64,000 bases of DNA, from assembly GCA_045811525.1 (NCBI GenBank), contig JBJMTV010000005.1, forward strand, positions 1-64,000, in the 5' to 3' direction. Position numbers and translations under genes: made by a program. This document shows, one piece after another, positions 7,433 to 16,089 of this stretch (position 1 is the stretch's first letter; every line of letters begins with the position of its first letter). The notes under the pieces were generated by a model. It saw nothing but the letters and a program-made list of their open reading frames with translations, made no database searches and was not told the DNA's origin. The stretch comes from VAZQ01 sp045811525 (GTDB taxonomy: Bacteria; Pseudomonadota; Alphaproteobacteria; Rhizobiales; Xanthobacteraceae).

Positions 7433-8077
7433 ATGTCCACCGCTGTTGCGCTCGATGCTCTCGATCTTGCTGCCCTGTTGTGCTCGCGGGTCTGTCACGA
7501 CCTGATCAGCCCGACTGGCGCCATTGTAAACGGCCTCGAGGTGCTGGAGGAAGAAGCGACCGACGAGCAGACGAAGATCTTTGCCCTCGATCTCATCAAA
7601 AAAAGCGCAAAGACCGCTTCTGCACGCCTGCAGTTCTGCCGGCTCGCATTTGGCGCAGCAGGCTCAACGAGCGCGCAGATTGATCTGGGCGACGCGCAAT
7701 CCATGGCGCGTGCTTTCATGGAGGACGACAAGACCCGGCTCACTTGGAACTTGCCGCGTGTGCTGCTGCCGAAAAACCGAGTCAAGCTGCTGCTCAACAT
7801 GCTTCTCATTGCGGCACAGACAGTGCCCCGCGGCGGCACTCTGACGGTTGATCCGGTCGGGGAGGCTGAGCGCTTGGGCTTTCGCATCACCGCTGTCGGT
7901 CTCAACGCCCGCATCCCGCAGGCGGTGCCGGCGCTGCTCGCAGGCACATCGGAGAACGGCTCCATCGATGCCCACGCGATTCAGCCATTTTATGCGGGTC
8001 TGCTCGCCCGGGCGTGCGGTCTCACCGTTGAGATCAGGCGCGACGGTGAGGCGGTCCTGATCGAGACTGGGCAGTAA
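7433..8077 (+). CDS. chpT: Histidine phosphotransferase ChpT
   Basis: A 214-residue protein whose first helix carries SRVCHDLISPTGAIVNGLEVL, with phospho-accepting His22 followed by Asp, the ChpT signature. The rest is a degenerate kinase-like ATPase domain (LLLNMLLIAAQTVPRGG, ending ACGLTVEIRRDGEA) that lacks the ATP-binding N and G boxes, as in known ChpT dimers. In Caulobacter and Brucella ChpT relays phosphate from CckA to CtrA and CpdR, controlling the cell cycle. Its response regulator ctrA lies 5.6 kb downstream, with a chemotaxis cluster between them. Length matches the family. Confidence 0.92.
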   Translation: MSTAVALDALDLAALLCSRVCHDLISPTGAIVNGLEVLEEEATDEQTKIFALDLIKKSAKTASARLQFCRLAFGAAGSTSAQIDLGDAQSMARAFMEDDKTRLTWNLPRVLLPKNRVKLLLNMLLIAAQTVPRGGTLTVDPVGEAERLGFRITAVGLNARIPQAVPALLAGTSENGSIDAHAIQPFYAGLLARACGLTVEIRRDGEAVLIETGQ

Positions 8078-8270
8078 GGGGCGGGAGCTCGTGGCAAGAA
8101 ATGCGCAAGGATGGGCAAGAATTATCGGGATCTCTGGCCTGCCACCTGAGGGACGCAACCAAAATTAAACTCTTTGCCAAGACACTTAAGTCGCTCCCAA
8201 CAGGCACCGGTCTGCCGGAATTCCGGACCGATTGGGAATCTGGCGTGTTGCGTCGAAAGCGGCCCAATGT

Positions 8271-10526
8271 ATGGACGACCTGCTGCGTGAGTTCCTCACT
8301 GAGACAGGTGAGAGCCTCGACATCGTCGATCGAGAATTGGTGCGCTTCGAGCAGGAGCCGAACAATACCAAGATTCTCGATAACATCTTTCGCCTTGTCC
8401 ACACGGTTAAGGGAACTTGCGGCTTCCTGAGCTTGCCTCGTCTGGAGGCGCTCACGCATGCCGCCGAGGCCTTGTTAGGAAGATTCCGTTCCGGCAAGCC
8501 GGTGACCGGTGAAGCCGTCACCCTCGTCCTCGCCACTCTAGATCGAATCAAATCCCTGCTGGAAGAGCTGGAGCGGAACGCGGTCGAGGCGTCCGGTGTG
8601 GATGAAGACTTGATCGAGGCGCTGCAAGCGATGGCGCTCGAGGGTCCCGCTGGCAAGACCACACCGCAAGTGCACCAACAGCTGCCAGTGGCTCACCAGT
8701 CTGCGCACACGCCGGCCGCTGACATGCGACCTGCTCGATCCATCCAGGCTGATTCTGCCGCGCCCGAAGACGAGGCGATGAAGCTCGCAAACAAGTCGAT
8801 CAGGGTCCACGTCGACACACTCGAGCATCTCATGACCATGGTTTCCGAGCTCGTTCTGACGCGAAATCAGTTGCTCGAGATCGTTGGCCGCAACCAGGAC
8901 TCCGAGTTCAAGCTGCCCTTGCAACGGCTCTCGCACGTCACTGCCGATCTGCAGAAGAGCGTACTCAAGGCGCGCATGCAGCCAATCGGCTATGCGTGGC
9001 AGAGGCTGCCGCGCATCGTGCGCGACCTCTCGTCCGAGCTCGCCAAGCCAATCGAGATCGAAATGGGTGGTGCGCAGACCGAGCTCGACCGGCAGGTCCT
9101 GGAGCTGATCAAAGATCCGCTCACCCATTTGATTCGCAATTCAGCCGATCATGGCATAGAGCCCCCGGGCGAACGGCTGGCAGCAGGTAAGCCGGGGCGC
9201 GGTTTGATTCGGCTGTCGGCCGGTCATGAAGGGGGACACGTCGTCATCGAAGTGGCGGATGATGGCCGCGGGCTCGATACCGACCGGATTAAAGCCAAAG
9301 CAATCGGCCTCGGGATGATCCCCGAAGGTGATGCTGACAAGCTGAGCCAAAGCCAATTGCAGCGCCTGATTTTTGCACCGGCGTTCTCTACTGCCGAACA
9401 AGTTACCAGTGTGTCAGGTCGCGGGGTTGGCATGGATGTCGTGCACGCCAACATCGATCAGATCGGCGGCACAGTGGATGTCAGGTCGGTCCCCGGTAGC
9501 GGGACTACGTTCAGCATCAAAATTCCTCTGACACTCGCCATCATCTCAGCGCTGATTGTAGACGCCGGCGGCCAGCGGTTCGCTATTCCCCAACTTGCCG
9601 TGCTCGAGATCGTGCGGGTGTGCGGGAGGTCCGATAAACGGATCGAGCGCATCAGAGATGCCCCCTGGCTCCGGCTCCGGCATGCACTGTTGCCGCTCGT
9701 TGACATCAAACACGTGCTCAAACTGCGCAGCTTGCCTGACGACGAGAACGAGCCGCGCTTCATCGTCATCATGCAAAGCGGGAGTGTCCGCTTCGGCGTC
9801 ATTGTCGACCACGCGTTTCATACCGAGGAGATTGTCGTCAAGCCGCTGTCGCGAGGTCTTCGCCATGTGGCGATGTTCTCGGGGGCCACCATTTTGGGAG
9901 ATGGCTCTGTCATTCTCATCGCCAATCCGAGCGGGATGGTGCCTTCGCCAGCCGCGTCGCAAGCACCTCAGCGCCCGACGGAGCCGGAGAGCAGGCTCGA
10001 AGTCGAGGAGACCCGCCAATCCTTCCTGCTGTTCCGCGCCGGCTCGCTCATTCCGAAGGCGCTACCGCTCGGCTTCGTGCGACGATTGGAAGAGATCGAT
10101 GCTGCCTCCCTCGAGCGCACGGGCGAGCGCACGCTCCTGCCGTACCGCGGTCAGTTGCTGCCGCTCATTGCCGTCGACGAGGATAGGCCAATCAGGACCA
10201 CTGGCACGCTGCGGATCGTGGTGCTCTCGTGCGAGAGCCGGTGGATGGGGCTTATCGTCGATCAGATCATCAACATCGTCGAGGCCCAGCTCGATCTCGG
10301 CCCTGCAACGTTCCGACCGGGCATTCTCGGCTGCACCGTTCTGCACGGACAACCGATAGAGATCGTTGACATAGCACACTACCTCTCCCTGGTTTTTGAA
10401 GATTGGTGCACCGGGACGACTCCGTCCTGCGGAGCCGTCCAGGGGTCGCCGGTAGTCGATACCAGCGCAAGTGTGGTGCTAGCGCTCAAGCCTCTCCCTC
10501 TCCATCCCAGTGACCGAGCGGCGTAA
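8271..10526 (+). CDS. cheA: Chemotaxis histidine kinase CheA with two CheW-like domains
   Basis: From ATG 8271 this encodes 751 residues. The N-terminal HPt domain has phospho-accepting His44 in RLVHTVKGTCGFL. A linker runs to about 165, followed by the dimerisation helices (VDTLEHLMTMVSELVLTRNQ). The kinase core has N box LIRNSADHGIEPPGER, G1 VADDGRGLD, G2 GRGVGMDVV and the SGTTFSIKIPLTLAI join. A CheW-like domain then spans about 430-560 and a second CheW-like domain about 590-715. There is no P2 domain and no C-terminal receiver. It forms an operon with cheW and cheY, the minimal relay from receptor to flagellar motor. In-frame ATG 8232 is a poorer start because the protein aligns from MDDLLREF. 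Confidence 0.93.
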   Translation: MDDLLREFLTETGESLDIVDRELVRFEQEPNNTKILDNIFRLVHTVKGTCGFLSLPRLEALTHAAEALLGRFRSGKPVTGEAVTLVLATLDRIKSLLEELERNAVEASGVDEDLIEALQAMALEGPAGKTTPQVHQQLPVAHQSAHTPAADMRPARSIQADSAAPEDEAMKLANKSIRVHVDTLEHLMTMVSELVLTRNQLLEIVGRNQDSEFKLPLQRLSHVTADLQKSVLKARMQPIGYAWQRLPRIVRDLSSELAKPIEIEMGGAQTELDRQVLELIKDPLTHLIRNSADHGIEPPGERLAAGKPGRGLIRLSAGHEGGHVVIEVADDGRGLDTDRIKAKAIGLGMIPEGDADKLSQSQLQRLIFAPAFSTAEQVTSVSGRGVGMDVVHANIDQIGGTVDVRSVPGSGTTFSIKIPLTLAIISALIVDAGGQRFAIPQLAVLEIVRVCGRSDKRIERIRDAPWLRLRHALLPLVDIKHVLKLRSLPDDENEPRFIVIMQSGSVRFGVIVDHAFHTEEIVVKPLSRGLRHVAMFSGATILGDGSVILIANPSGMVPSPAASQAPQRPTEPESRLEVEETRQSFLLFRAGSLIPKALPLGFVRRLEEIDAASLERTGERTLLPYRGQLLPLIAVDEDRPIRTTGTLRIVVLSCESRWMGLIVDQIINIVEAQLDLGPATFRPGILGCTVLHGQPIEIVDIAHYLSLVFEDWCTGTTPSCGAVQGSPVVDTSASVVLALKPLPLHPSDRAA

Positions 10527-10538
10527 TCCGGAGCGGTC

Positions 10539-10985
10539 ATGGAAAAGATGTCGGAATACGTCACGGCCATCATCGGCAGCCACCTCTGCGGCTTACCAAT
10601 CGAGCGCGTACAGCACGTGTTCGTGCCGGACCGCCTGACGCCGGTGCCACTCGCCCCATTTGCCATTGCCGGCCTGCTCAACCTGCGCGGGCGCATCGTC
10701 ACCATGATCGACATGCGCCACCGCCTTGAGCTCGAGTCGGCGCAGCCGGAATGCGGCCGGATGGCGATCGGCGTCGAGTGCAGTGGGGAGTGCTACGGGC
10801 TGCTGATCGACGGGGTCGGAGAAGTGCTGAAGCTGCCGGTTGCAGGGCTGGAAGGTAATCCGGTCAATCTTGATGAGCGATTGAAGCGGCTCTCGCGTGG
10901 TGTGCATCGGCTGGGGAAAAGCGTGTTGGTCGTCCTCGACGTAGACCAGGTGCTCGACACGTCCGCAGCTGCAGTCGCGGCGTGA
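10539..10985 (+). CDS. cheW: Chemotaxis coupling protein CheW
   Basis: A 148-residue single CheW domain: YVTAIIGSHLCGLPIERVQHV, then the conserved AGLLNLRGRIVTMIDMRHRL core, followed by YGLLIDGVGEVLKLP and a C-terminal LVVLDVDQVL strand. CheW bridges chemoreceptors to CheA. It begins 12 bp after cheA and its stop is 50 bp before the chosen cheY start, so the three are one operon. No receptor (MCP) or cheR/cheB genes are in the window. Confidence 0.92.
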   Translation: MEKMSEYVTAIIGSHLCGLPIERVQHVFVPDRLTPVPLAPFAIAGLLNLRGRIVTMIDMRHRLELESAQPECGRMAIGVECSGECYGLLIDGVGEVLKLPVAGLEGNPVNLDERLKRLSRGVHRLGKSVLVVLDVDQVLDTSAAAVAA

Positions 10986-11035
10986 GCACGGAGCAGATTG
11001 CAACAATGATCGCCGAACGCACGGTGGAGGATAGG

Positions 11036-11401
11036 ATGAGAATGTGTCTCGTCGTCGACGACTCGAGCGTGATCCGCAAGGTGGCTCGCAGGATCCTGGA
11101 AGGGCTCGAATTCACGATCATCGAAGCAGAGGACGGACAGCAGGCGCTTGATGTATGCCGCGCTCAGATGCCGGAAGCTGTGCTGCTCGATTGGAACATG
11201 CCACGCATGGACGGCTACGAGTTCTTGCGAGCGCTGCGTCGTTTGCCTGACGGTGATCGTCCCAAGGTCGTGTTCTGCACGACGGAAAACGATGTTGCTC
11301 ACATCGCGCGGGCGCTGCACGCAGGCGCCAACGAATACATCATGAAGCCATTCGACAAGGAGATTGTCGAAGCCAAGTTCCAGGAAGTCGGGCTCCTGTA
11401 G
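11036..11401 (+). CDS. cheY: CheY-type single-domain response regulator
   Basis: From ATG 11036, preceded by GGAGG at 11026-11030, this encodes a 121-residue stand-alone receiver. It has the acidic pair in CLVVDDSSVIRK (Asp8-Asp9), the phospho-acceptor Asp52 in VLLDWNMPRMDGYEF, the switch Thr in VFCTTENDV and the Lys in EYIMKPFDKE. A GTG at 10982 overlaps the cheW stop and would add 18 non-homologous residues, so the internal ATG is preferred. Expected role: phosphate acceptor from the adjacent CheA, binding the flagellar switch. Confidence 0.92.
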   Translation: MRMCLVVDDSSVIRKVARRILEGLEFTIIEAEDGQQALDVCRAQMPEAVLLDWNMPRMDGYEFLRALRRLPDGDRPKVVFCTTENDVAHIARALHAGANEYIMKPFDKEIVEAKFQEVGLL

Positions 11402-11501
11402 CCGTCAAATCCACTACTTCAGCGGCCAAAGATTTAAGCGGCATCCCAGCCCAGGTTGGCCGCAGCCGGTGTTGCGCGTCGTCGCCGCAGCGGGCTGGTC
11501 C

Positions 11502-12668
11502 TCATTGCCGCGCCAGTTTGTCTTCGAACCAGCTCCACATGGTGGCGCAGCCGAGTGTGAGGTAGTCGCGCTGGCAATGCTGGGCGCCACCTTCCTCGCT
11601 CGTGAAGATCCGCAGTGTCTTGTCGGCCGAGCCACATGCTTGGTAGAGCGCTTGCGCGTCTAACAGTGGAATCTGCTCGTCGTCGGCGCCATGCACGACG
11701 AGGAACGGGCAGCGCATCTTCTGCACAATGCCATCGAGCTTGAACGGCTTTAGTCGGTGCAGCGCCTCGTCCAGGCTGCCCGCGCCAACGATCCACATGA
11801 TATGGTAGCCGGGCACGGAGAGAGAGGCGTCGAACCGGGCATCGATGCGGCGCTTCCACACGGCGTGATAGTCCCAGACCGCACCCCAGGCCACGCACGC
11901 CGCAAAACGCGGATCGAGAGAGGCGCAGCGCGGCGCGTAGTAGCCACCGAGACTGATCGCGACGATGCCGATCTTGTTCGCGTCGACATCCGGCCGTGTC
12001 TCGAGATAATCGATGCAGGCACTGCCGGCCTTCTCATAATCGTGACGCAGAACAAGGCCGCGAAAGCGGATCGCCTCCCCGGTGCCCGGGCCGTCCATGA
12101 CGAGAACCGAAATGCCGCGCCTGATGAGGTCGGGCACGCCTGCGAGATATTGAATCTCCTTGGTCACGTCGAGCCCGTCAAAGAAGACGACACAGGGCGT
12201 GGGTGACGACCGGGCATTCTGCGCGTGCACGTAATAGCCTGGCAGGCTCGCGCCTTCGTACGGCACCTCGATGATTTCAATCTTGGTGTCCGAGTTGGCC
12301 ACGAATCCGTGAAAACAGTCGACTGCGCTTCGATAGGCCTCGAGCGCCCGGCTGTCCTTCGGGGTTCGGAAGCGCTCGCCCATCTGGTAGTAATGGCAGG
12401 CGCGCAGGAGGAAAGCTGCCGCGGAGACCCTGTGGCCGGAGCGGGCAAAGCGCTCGGCATGGCCACGAACCTCCTCGGCCACCCTGACACAAGCTTCAAA
12501 CCAGGCGTTGTCGTCGTCCGGGGCTTTGCCCTCGAGCATCTGTCCAATCTTGTGCAGCTCGCTGATATCCGCACCGCCGTAGGCGCTGCGGCCGAGCATG
12601 TTCACGAATGCCGCCGACCAGCGGTAATTTCCGGGGAAGTACATGAAGTATTTTGGCGCGGTGGGCAC
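11502..12668 (-). CDS. FrsA/DUF1100-like alpha/beta hydrolase
   Basis: A 388-residue alpha/beta hydrolase with a helical N-terminal lid region (about 1-125) before the catalytic core. The nucleophile elbow is GIVAISLGGY (Ser239), with the oxyanion region in VVFFDGLDVTKE. The acid lies in VVHGADDEQIPL (about Asp329/330) and the histidine in GGAQHCQRD (His364). This lid-plus-core layout matches the FrsA / 2,6-dihydroxypseudooxynicotine hydrolase group, which acts on esters or carbon-carbon bonds of diketones. It follows an aldo/keto reductase by 35 bp in the same direction, suggesting an operon. The substrate is unknown. Confidence 0.85.
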   Translation of the reverse strand: MPTAPKYFMYFPGNYRWSAAFVNMLGRSAYGGADISELHKIGQMLEGKAPDDDNAWFEACVRVAEEVRGHAERFARSGHRVSAAAFLLRACHYYQMGERFRTPKDSRALEAYRSAVDCFHGFVANSDTKIEIIEVPYEGASLPGYYVHAQNARSSPTPCVVFFDGLDVTKEIQYLAGVPDLIRRGISVLVMDGPGTGEAIRFRGLVLRHDYEKAGSACIDYLETRPDVDANKIGIVAISLGGYYAPRCASLDPRFAACVAWGAVWDYHAVWKRRIDARFDASLSVPGYHIMWIVGAGSLDEALHRLKPFKLDGIVQKMRCPFLVVHGADDEQIPLLDAQALYQACGSADKTLRIFTSEEGGAQHCQRDYLTLGCATMWSWFEDKLARQ

Positions 12669-12703
12669 TGCCTCATCCTCCCCTGGTGCGGTGTAATGAC
12701 CGG

Positions 12704-13552
12704 TCAGTCCCAGGCCGGCGCCCGCCCGGCTGGATTGGCAATCCGACCATTGGACCGCTTGAGAGTGCCGATCCGGTCCATATCGTCAGGGCTCAAGGCA
12801 AAGTCGAACACGTCGAGATTGTCGGCCACGCGCTCTGGGTTCGACGAGCGTGGGATGGGAATGATGTTGCCCTGCTGCACCAGCCAGCGAAGCGCAATTT
12901 GTGCCGGCGAGCGGTGGTGCTTGGCCCCGATCTGAGCAAGCACGGGATCGGCAAGGAGGCGTCCGCGTCCGAGCGGACAATAGGCGGTAAAGAGCATGTG
13001 CCGCTTTCGGCAAGCCTCCAGAAGCTTTGTCTGATCTATGTAGGGGTGGCATTCCGCTTGCAAATTGACCAGTGGCTCCGGACAGAGCGCGATGGCCTGA
13101 TCGAGAAGAGCAATATTGAAATTGGCCACCCCAAGGTGACGTGCCAGGCCGGTGCGCTTCGCCTTGGCCAGTGCGGTCATGGTGCCTTCAAGGGGGCTCT
13201 CGTCATTTGGCCAGTGCACCAGCAGTAGATCGACATAATCGACGTCGAGGTTCTTCAAGCTCTCATCGACCGATCGGGCGAAATCGTCGGGCCGCAAATA
13301 TTCATGCGAGACTTTCGTGCACAGGAATACCTCACCTCGGGGCAGGCCCGCCGCCCGCAGTCCTTCACCGACGCCGCGCTCGGTCCCGTACTTCCAGGCA
13401 GTATCGATGTGGCGGTAACCAAGCTTGATCGCCGTTGCGACGATCTCGGCACAATTGTCAAGCGAGGACGTCCCCAAGCCGATCGCGGGAATGCGGGCTC
13501 CCTGCGCCGTCAATGTAGGTACGCGATTGCTGGCGGGGGCTGGAACAGACAT
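12704..13552 (-). CDS. Aldo/keto reductase
   Basis: A 282-residue (alpha/beta)8 oxidoreductase with the full catalytic tetrad at canonical spacing: Asp50 (YRHIDTA), Tyr55 (WKYGTE), Lys80 (LCTKVS) and His113 (LLVHWPN). The NADPH-binding end is recognisable in IPIPRSSNPERVADNLDVFDF. Family members reduce aldehydes and ketones to alcohols. Upstream gene of a probable two-gene unit with the FrsA-like hydrolase. Substrate not predictable. Confidence 0.9.
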   Translation of the reverse strand: MSVPAPASNRVPTLTAQGARIPAIGLGTSSLDNCAEIVATAIKLGYRHIDTAWKYGTERGVGEGLRAAGLPRGEVFLCTKVSHEYLRPDDFARSVDESLKNLDVDYVDLLLVHWPNDESPLEGTMTALAKAKRTGLARHLGVANFNIALLDQAIALCPEPLVNLQAECHPYIDQTKLLEACRKRHMLFTAYCPLGRGRLLADPVLAQIGAKHHRSPAQIALRWLVQQGNIIPIPRSSNPERVADNLDVFDFALSPDDMDRIGTLKRSNGRIANPAGRAPAWD

Positions 13553-13620
13553 GTCCCCCCGGACTTTACGGCCGCCGCATGCGGGGTCAATCGGCCGTGA
13601 CTAGCAGGTTGCGTTGCCGA

Positions 13621-13648
13621 AACGAAAACCCCGCCTATCGGCGGGGTT
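13621..13648 (-). terminator. Rho-independent terminator of ctrA
   Basis: On the minus strand a 9-bp stem AACCCCGCC/GGCGGGGTT (13640-13648 with 13627-13635) with a 4-nt loop is followed by TTTTCGTT. It lies 27 bp after the ctrA stop and upstream of the aldo/keto reductase, ending ctrA transcription. Confidence 0.85.
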
Positions 13649-13674
13649 CTTGGCGTGTCGCGGGCGGCGTCGTC

Positions 13675-14376
13675 TCAGGCCGGAATGCGCTCTTCATCCT
13701 CCGTCGGCTCACGCAGGACGTAGCCGCGGCCCCATACCGTCTCGATGTAGTTCTTGCCGTTAGAGGCGTTGGCGAGCTTCTTGCGCAGCTTGCAGATGAA
13801 AACGTCGATGATCTTCAGCTCGGGCTCGTCCATTCCGCCATAAAGGTGATTGAGGAACATCTCTTTGGTGAGCGTGGTGCCCTTGCGCAGGCTCAGGAGC
13901 TCCAGCATCTGATACTCCTTGCCGGTCAGATGCACCCGCGCGCCGCTCACTTCCACTGTCTTGGTGTCGAGGTTGACGACGAGGTCGCCAGTCTGGATCA
14001 CTGACTGCGCATGTCCCTTGGACCGGCGGACGATGGCGTGGATACGTGCGACCAGCTCGTCCTTGTGGAACGGCTTGGTCATGTAATCATCGGCACCAAA
14101 GCCGAGCCCGCGCACCTTGTCCTCGATCCCGCCGAGCCCGGTGAGGATAAGAATTGGCGTCTTCACCTTTGAGACGCGCAGCGAGCGCAAAACCTCGAAG
14201 CCGGACATGTCCGGTAGATTGAGGTCGAGCAGAATGATGTCGTAATCGTAGAGCTTGCCAAGGTCGACACCCTCCTCGCCCAGATCGGTGGTGTAGACAT
14301 TGAAGCTCTCGGACTTCAGCATCAGCTCGATTGATTGAGCGGTCGCGCTGTCGTCCTCAATCAGCAATACGCGCAT
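13675..14376 (-). CDS. ctrA: Cell-cycle master response regulator CtrA
   Basis: A 233-residue OmpR-type regulator. The receiver has the acidic pocket in LLIEDD (Glu7-Asp9), phospho-acceptor Asp51 in ILLDLNLPDMSGFEVL, and Lys in YMTKPFHKDEL. The C-terminal winged helix contains LTGKEYQMLELLSLRKGTTL and DVFICKLRKKLA, ending with VWGRGYVLREP; it is nearly invariant in alphaproteobacterial CtrA. CtrA binds TTAA-N7-TTAA boxes to control division, methylation, chemotaxis and flagellar genes. ATG 14376 has AAGGGGATTGGC upstream; the longer frame from 14454 is not conserved. ChpT, the upstream phosphodonor, is also in this window. A strong terminator follows. Confidence 0.97.
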   Translation of the reverse strand: MRVLLIEDDSATAQSIELMLKSESFNVYTTDLGEEGVDLGKLYDYDIILLDLNLPDMSGFEVLRSLRVSKVKTPILILTGLGGIEDKVRGLGFGADDYMTKPFHKDELVARIHAIVRRSKGHAQSVIQTGDLVVNLDTKTVEVSGARVHLTGKEYQMLELLSLRKGTTLTKEMFLNHLYGGMDEPELKIIDVFICKLRKKLANASNGKNYIETVWGRGYVLREPTEDEERIPA

Positions 14377-14984
14377 GCCAATCCCCTTCCTCGCCGTTTC
14401 TGGCTCAGGTCGGCACGCCGCAATGGCGGCGCTCCAAACACGCTTTTGGAACAACCAAGTCGAAACTAATGACGCGTGGTTAACAAAACATTTCCCGCGT
14501 GCAGCTGGGCTCGGGACATACTCAGACGAATCGCCCTAAGATATTGCACGGAGTAGTTTTTTTGCCAAGCGTCGCGTCATTTGCGACTTTAAGACCGGGT
14601 TGCAACCGATTCAGGAAGGTTACGCCGGGTCGCCGACACGGTGCAGGCCCCCTGAAGTCCCCAAGACGGTGACCCAATGATTAATGATGCACGTTTAAAA
14701 GTGGTTAAGAACCGGACCAAAGCGTCGCTGAGCCGTGCATTTCTTGGTGGTGTCGAGCTGGCGCAAAACAAGTCTGCCGGTCCGAGCTCTGGCACTTGGC
14801 TTAAGCCGATTTTGATGCGCTGAGCTGGTCGTCGGGAGGAGCGACCCCTTGCGCTGCTCCTGCGCTAAGTCGGAAACCGAAAACTAACATTGTCACGCCA
14901 GACTGCGTGACGGGGGAATGCCGGCCCAAGCGGGAGCGAACCGCGTCTAGCGATGGTGCCGGCGCTCGGGGGGAGTAGGACTGG
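14377..14984. other. Divergent ctrA / fliJ intergenic region
   Basis: This 608 bp has no supported gene. It contains two GANTC (CcrM-type) methylation sites at 14528-14532 and 14608-14612, and several TTAA half sites, including the candidate CtrA box at 14694-14708. Such a long leader is usual for ctrA, which often has several promoters with autoregulation and methylation control. Confidence 0.65.
14694..14708 (+). promoter_or_regulatory. Candidate CtrA-binding site (TTTA-N7-TTAA)
   Basis: TTTAAAAGTGGTTAA matches the CtrA consensus TTAA-N7-TTAA at seven of eight positions. It lies 277 bp before fliJ and 318 bp before ctrA, in a region that also holds GANTC sites, fitting CtrA autoregulation or flagellar control. 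Single-mismatch AT-rich motifs occur by chance, so this is tentative. Confidence 0.35.
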
Positions 14985-15398
14985 ATGAAGTCGCGCGAGA
15001 CGCTTATTCGCCTGAGGAAGTTTCAGGTCGAAGAGAAACGCCGGAAGCTTGCCCAGATTGAAGGAATGATCGCCGAGTTCGAGCGCATTGCCGCTGAGCT
15101 CGAGCGCGAGATTCGGGCTGAGCAGGATCGTGCTGGCATTCACGACCCCACGCACTTCGCCTACCCGACCTATGCCAAGGCCGCGATGCAGCGCCGGGAG
15201 AACCTCAAACGTTCCGCCGACGAGCTCAAGGTGCAACTGGAAGAAGCCAAGCTCGCCGTCACTGAAGCTGTGGAAGAGATGAAGAAGGTTGAGCTGCTTG
15301 ATGAGCGCGACCAGATGCGCGAACGCGGCGAGGAGAATGTGCGCGAGCAGACTGAGCTGGACGCGCTCGGACTGCTACGCAACAGCGCGCGCGCCTGA
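14985..15398 (+). CDS. fliJ: FliJ-like flagellar export protein
   Basis: A 137-residue, almost wholly alpha-helical, highly charged coiled coil starting MKSRETLIRLRKFQVEEKRR, the typical opening of alphaproteobacterial FliJ. The body has LERE, RRENLKRSADELKVQLEEAK and a C-terminal LDERDQMRERGEEN helix. FliJ is the cytoplasmic general chaperone of the flagellar type III export apparatus and engages the FliI ATPase ring and FlhA. In relatives it sits beside ctrA, usually with fliI upstream; here the 608 bp upstream contain no fliI. A good ribosome site (GGGGGGAGTAGGA) precedes the ATG. Confidence 0.85.
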   Translation: MKSRETLIRLRKFQVEEKRRKLAQIEGMIAEFERIAAELEREIRAEQDRAGIHDPTHFAYPTYAKAAMQRRENLKRSADELKVQLEEAKLAVTEAVEEMKKVELLDERDQMRERGEENVREQTELDALGLLRNSARA

Positions 15399-15552
15399 AG
15401 TCGGCAGGGCAGGGCGCTGCAGGCAAAATCTTGCGAGCGTCTGTCCTGGTATTCGTTGTTGGCGATTCGAGACCCCCTAGGATATTGTTCCCGGGAGGTT
15501 TCTACGGTCGCCCTTTCGCGCCGGCGGCCTCGAGGAGGGGCCGCCTGTTTCC

Positions 15553-16089
15553 ATGTCCACCCCGATTGAAATCACGCGCTTGTTGAGCGCCAGTGCCAGC
15601 GGCGACGCTGCGGCTTTCGAACAGCTCTATCACGCGACCTGCGCAAAGCTCTACGGTGTTATCTTGCGCATTGTGCGGCGCCCCGACGTTTCCGCCGATG
15701 CGATGGAGCAGGTTTATCTCGAGATCTGGCAGCGCGCGGGCGAATTCGACAGCGGGTACTCGACACCCCTGGCTTGGATGGTGGCGATCGCGCGGCGGCT
15801 CGCGATTGATCTCTCACGGCAGGCGACGACAGAGGCTACAGCCCTGGAGGCGCTCGATGAAAATGAGGGACCGGGCAGCGTTCCGCGCCACCAGCTCACG
15901 GAAGGTCTCAAGCGCCTGCTGACCTGCATCGGGCGACTCGAGCCCGATCGGCAGCGCATGCTCTTGCTCGCCTATTACGGTGCGTTTAACCGCGAGCAGC
16001 TGTCCATCAAGTTGGACATGCCGGTCAATCTGCTCCGAGCGTCGCTGCGGCGCAGCTTGATCGAGGTCGAGCTATGCCTGAACGGTTGA
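15553..16089 (+). CDS. ECF RNA polymerase sigma factor (SigK-like)
   Basis: A 178-residue sigma-70 family ECF factor. Region 2 includes DAAAFEQLYHATCAKLYGVI and the aromatic core-binding/melting stretch DAMEQVYLEIWQRAGEFDSG...PLAWMVAIARRLAIDLSR. Region 4 is a helix-turn-helix near LEPDRQRMLLLAYYGAFNREQLSIKLDMPVNLLRASLRRSL. The short linker and the overlapping anti-sigma gene fit the SigK/RskA subgroup. It recruits polymerase to stress promoters that cannot be deduced here. The stop lies inside the anti-sigma gene, giving a 16-bp overlap and translational coupling. Confidence 0.9.
   Translation: MSTPIEITRLLSASASGDAAAFEQLYHATCAKLYGVILRIVRRPDVSADAMEQVYLEIWQRAGEFDSGYSTPLAWMVAIARRLAIDLSRQATTEATALEALDENEGPGSVPRHQLTEGLKRLLTCIGRLEPDRQRMLLLAYYGAFNREQLSIKLDMPVNLLRASLRRSLIEVELCLNG

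Noticed and set aside
14470..14495. CtrA box immediately upstream of ctrA
   Set aside because: A TTAA at 14480-14483 has no second half site seven bases away on either strand; only half of the motif is present.
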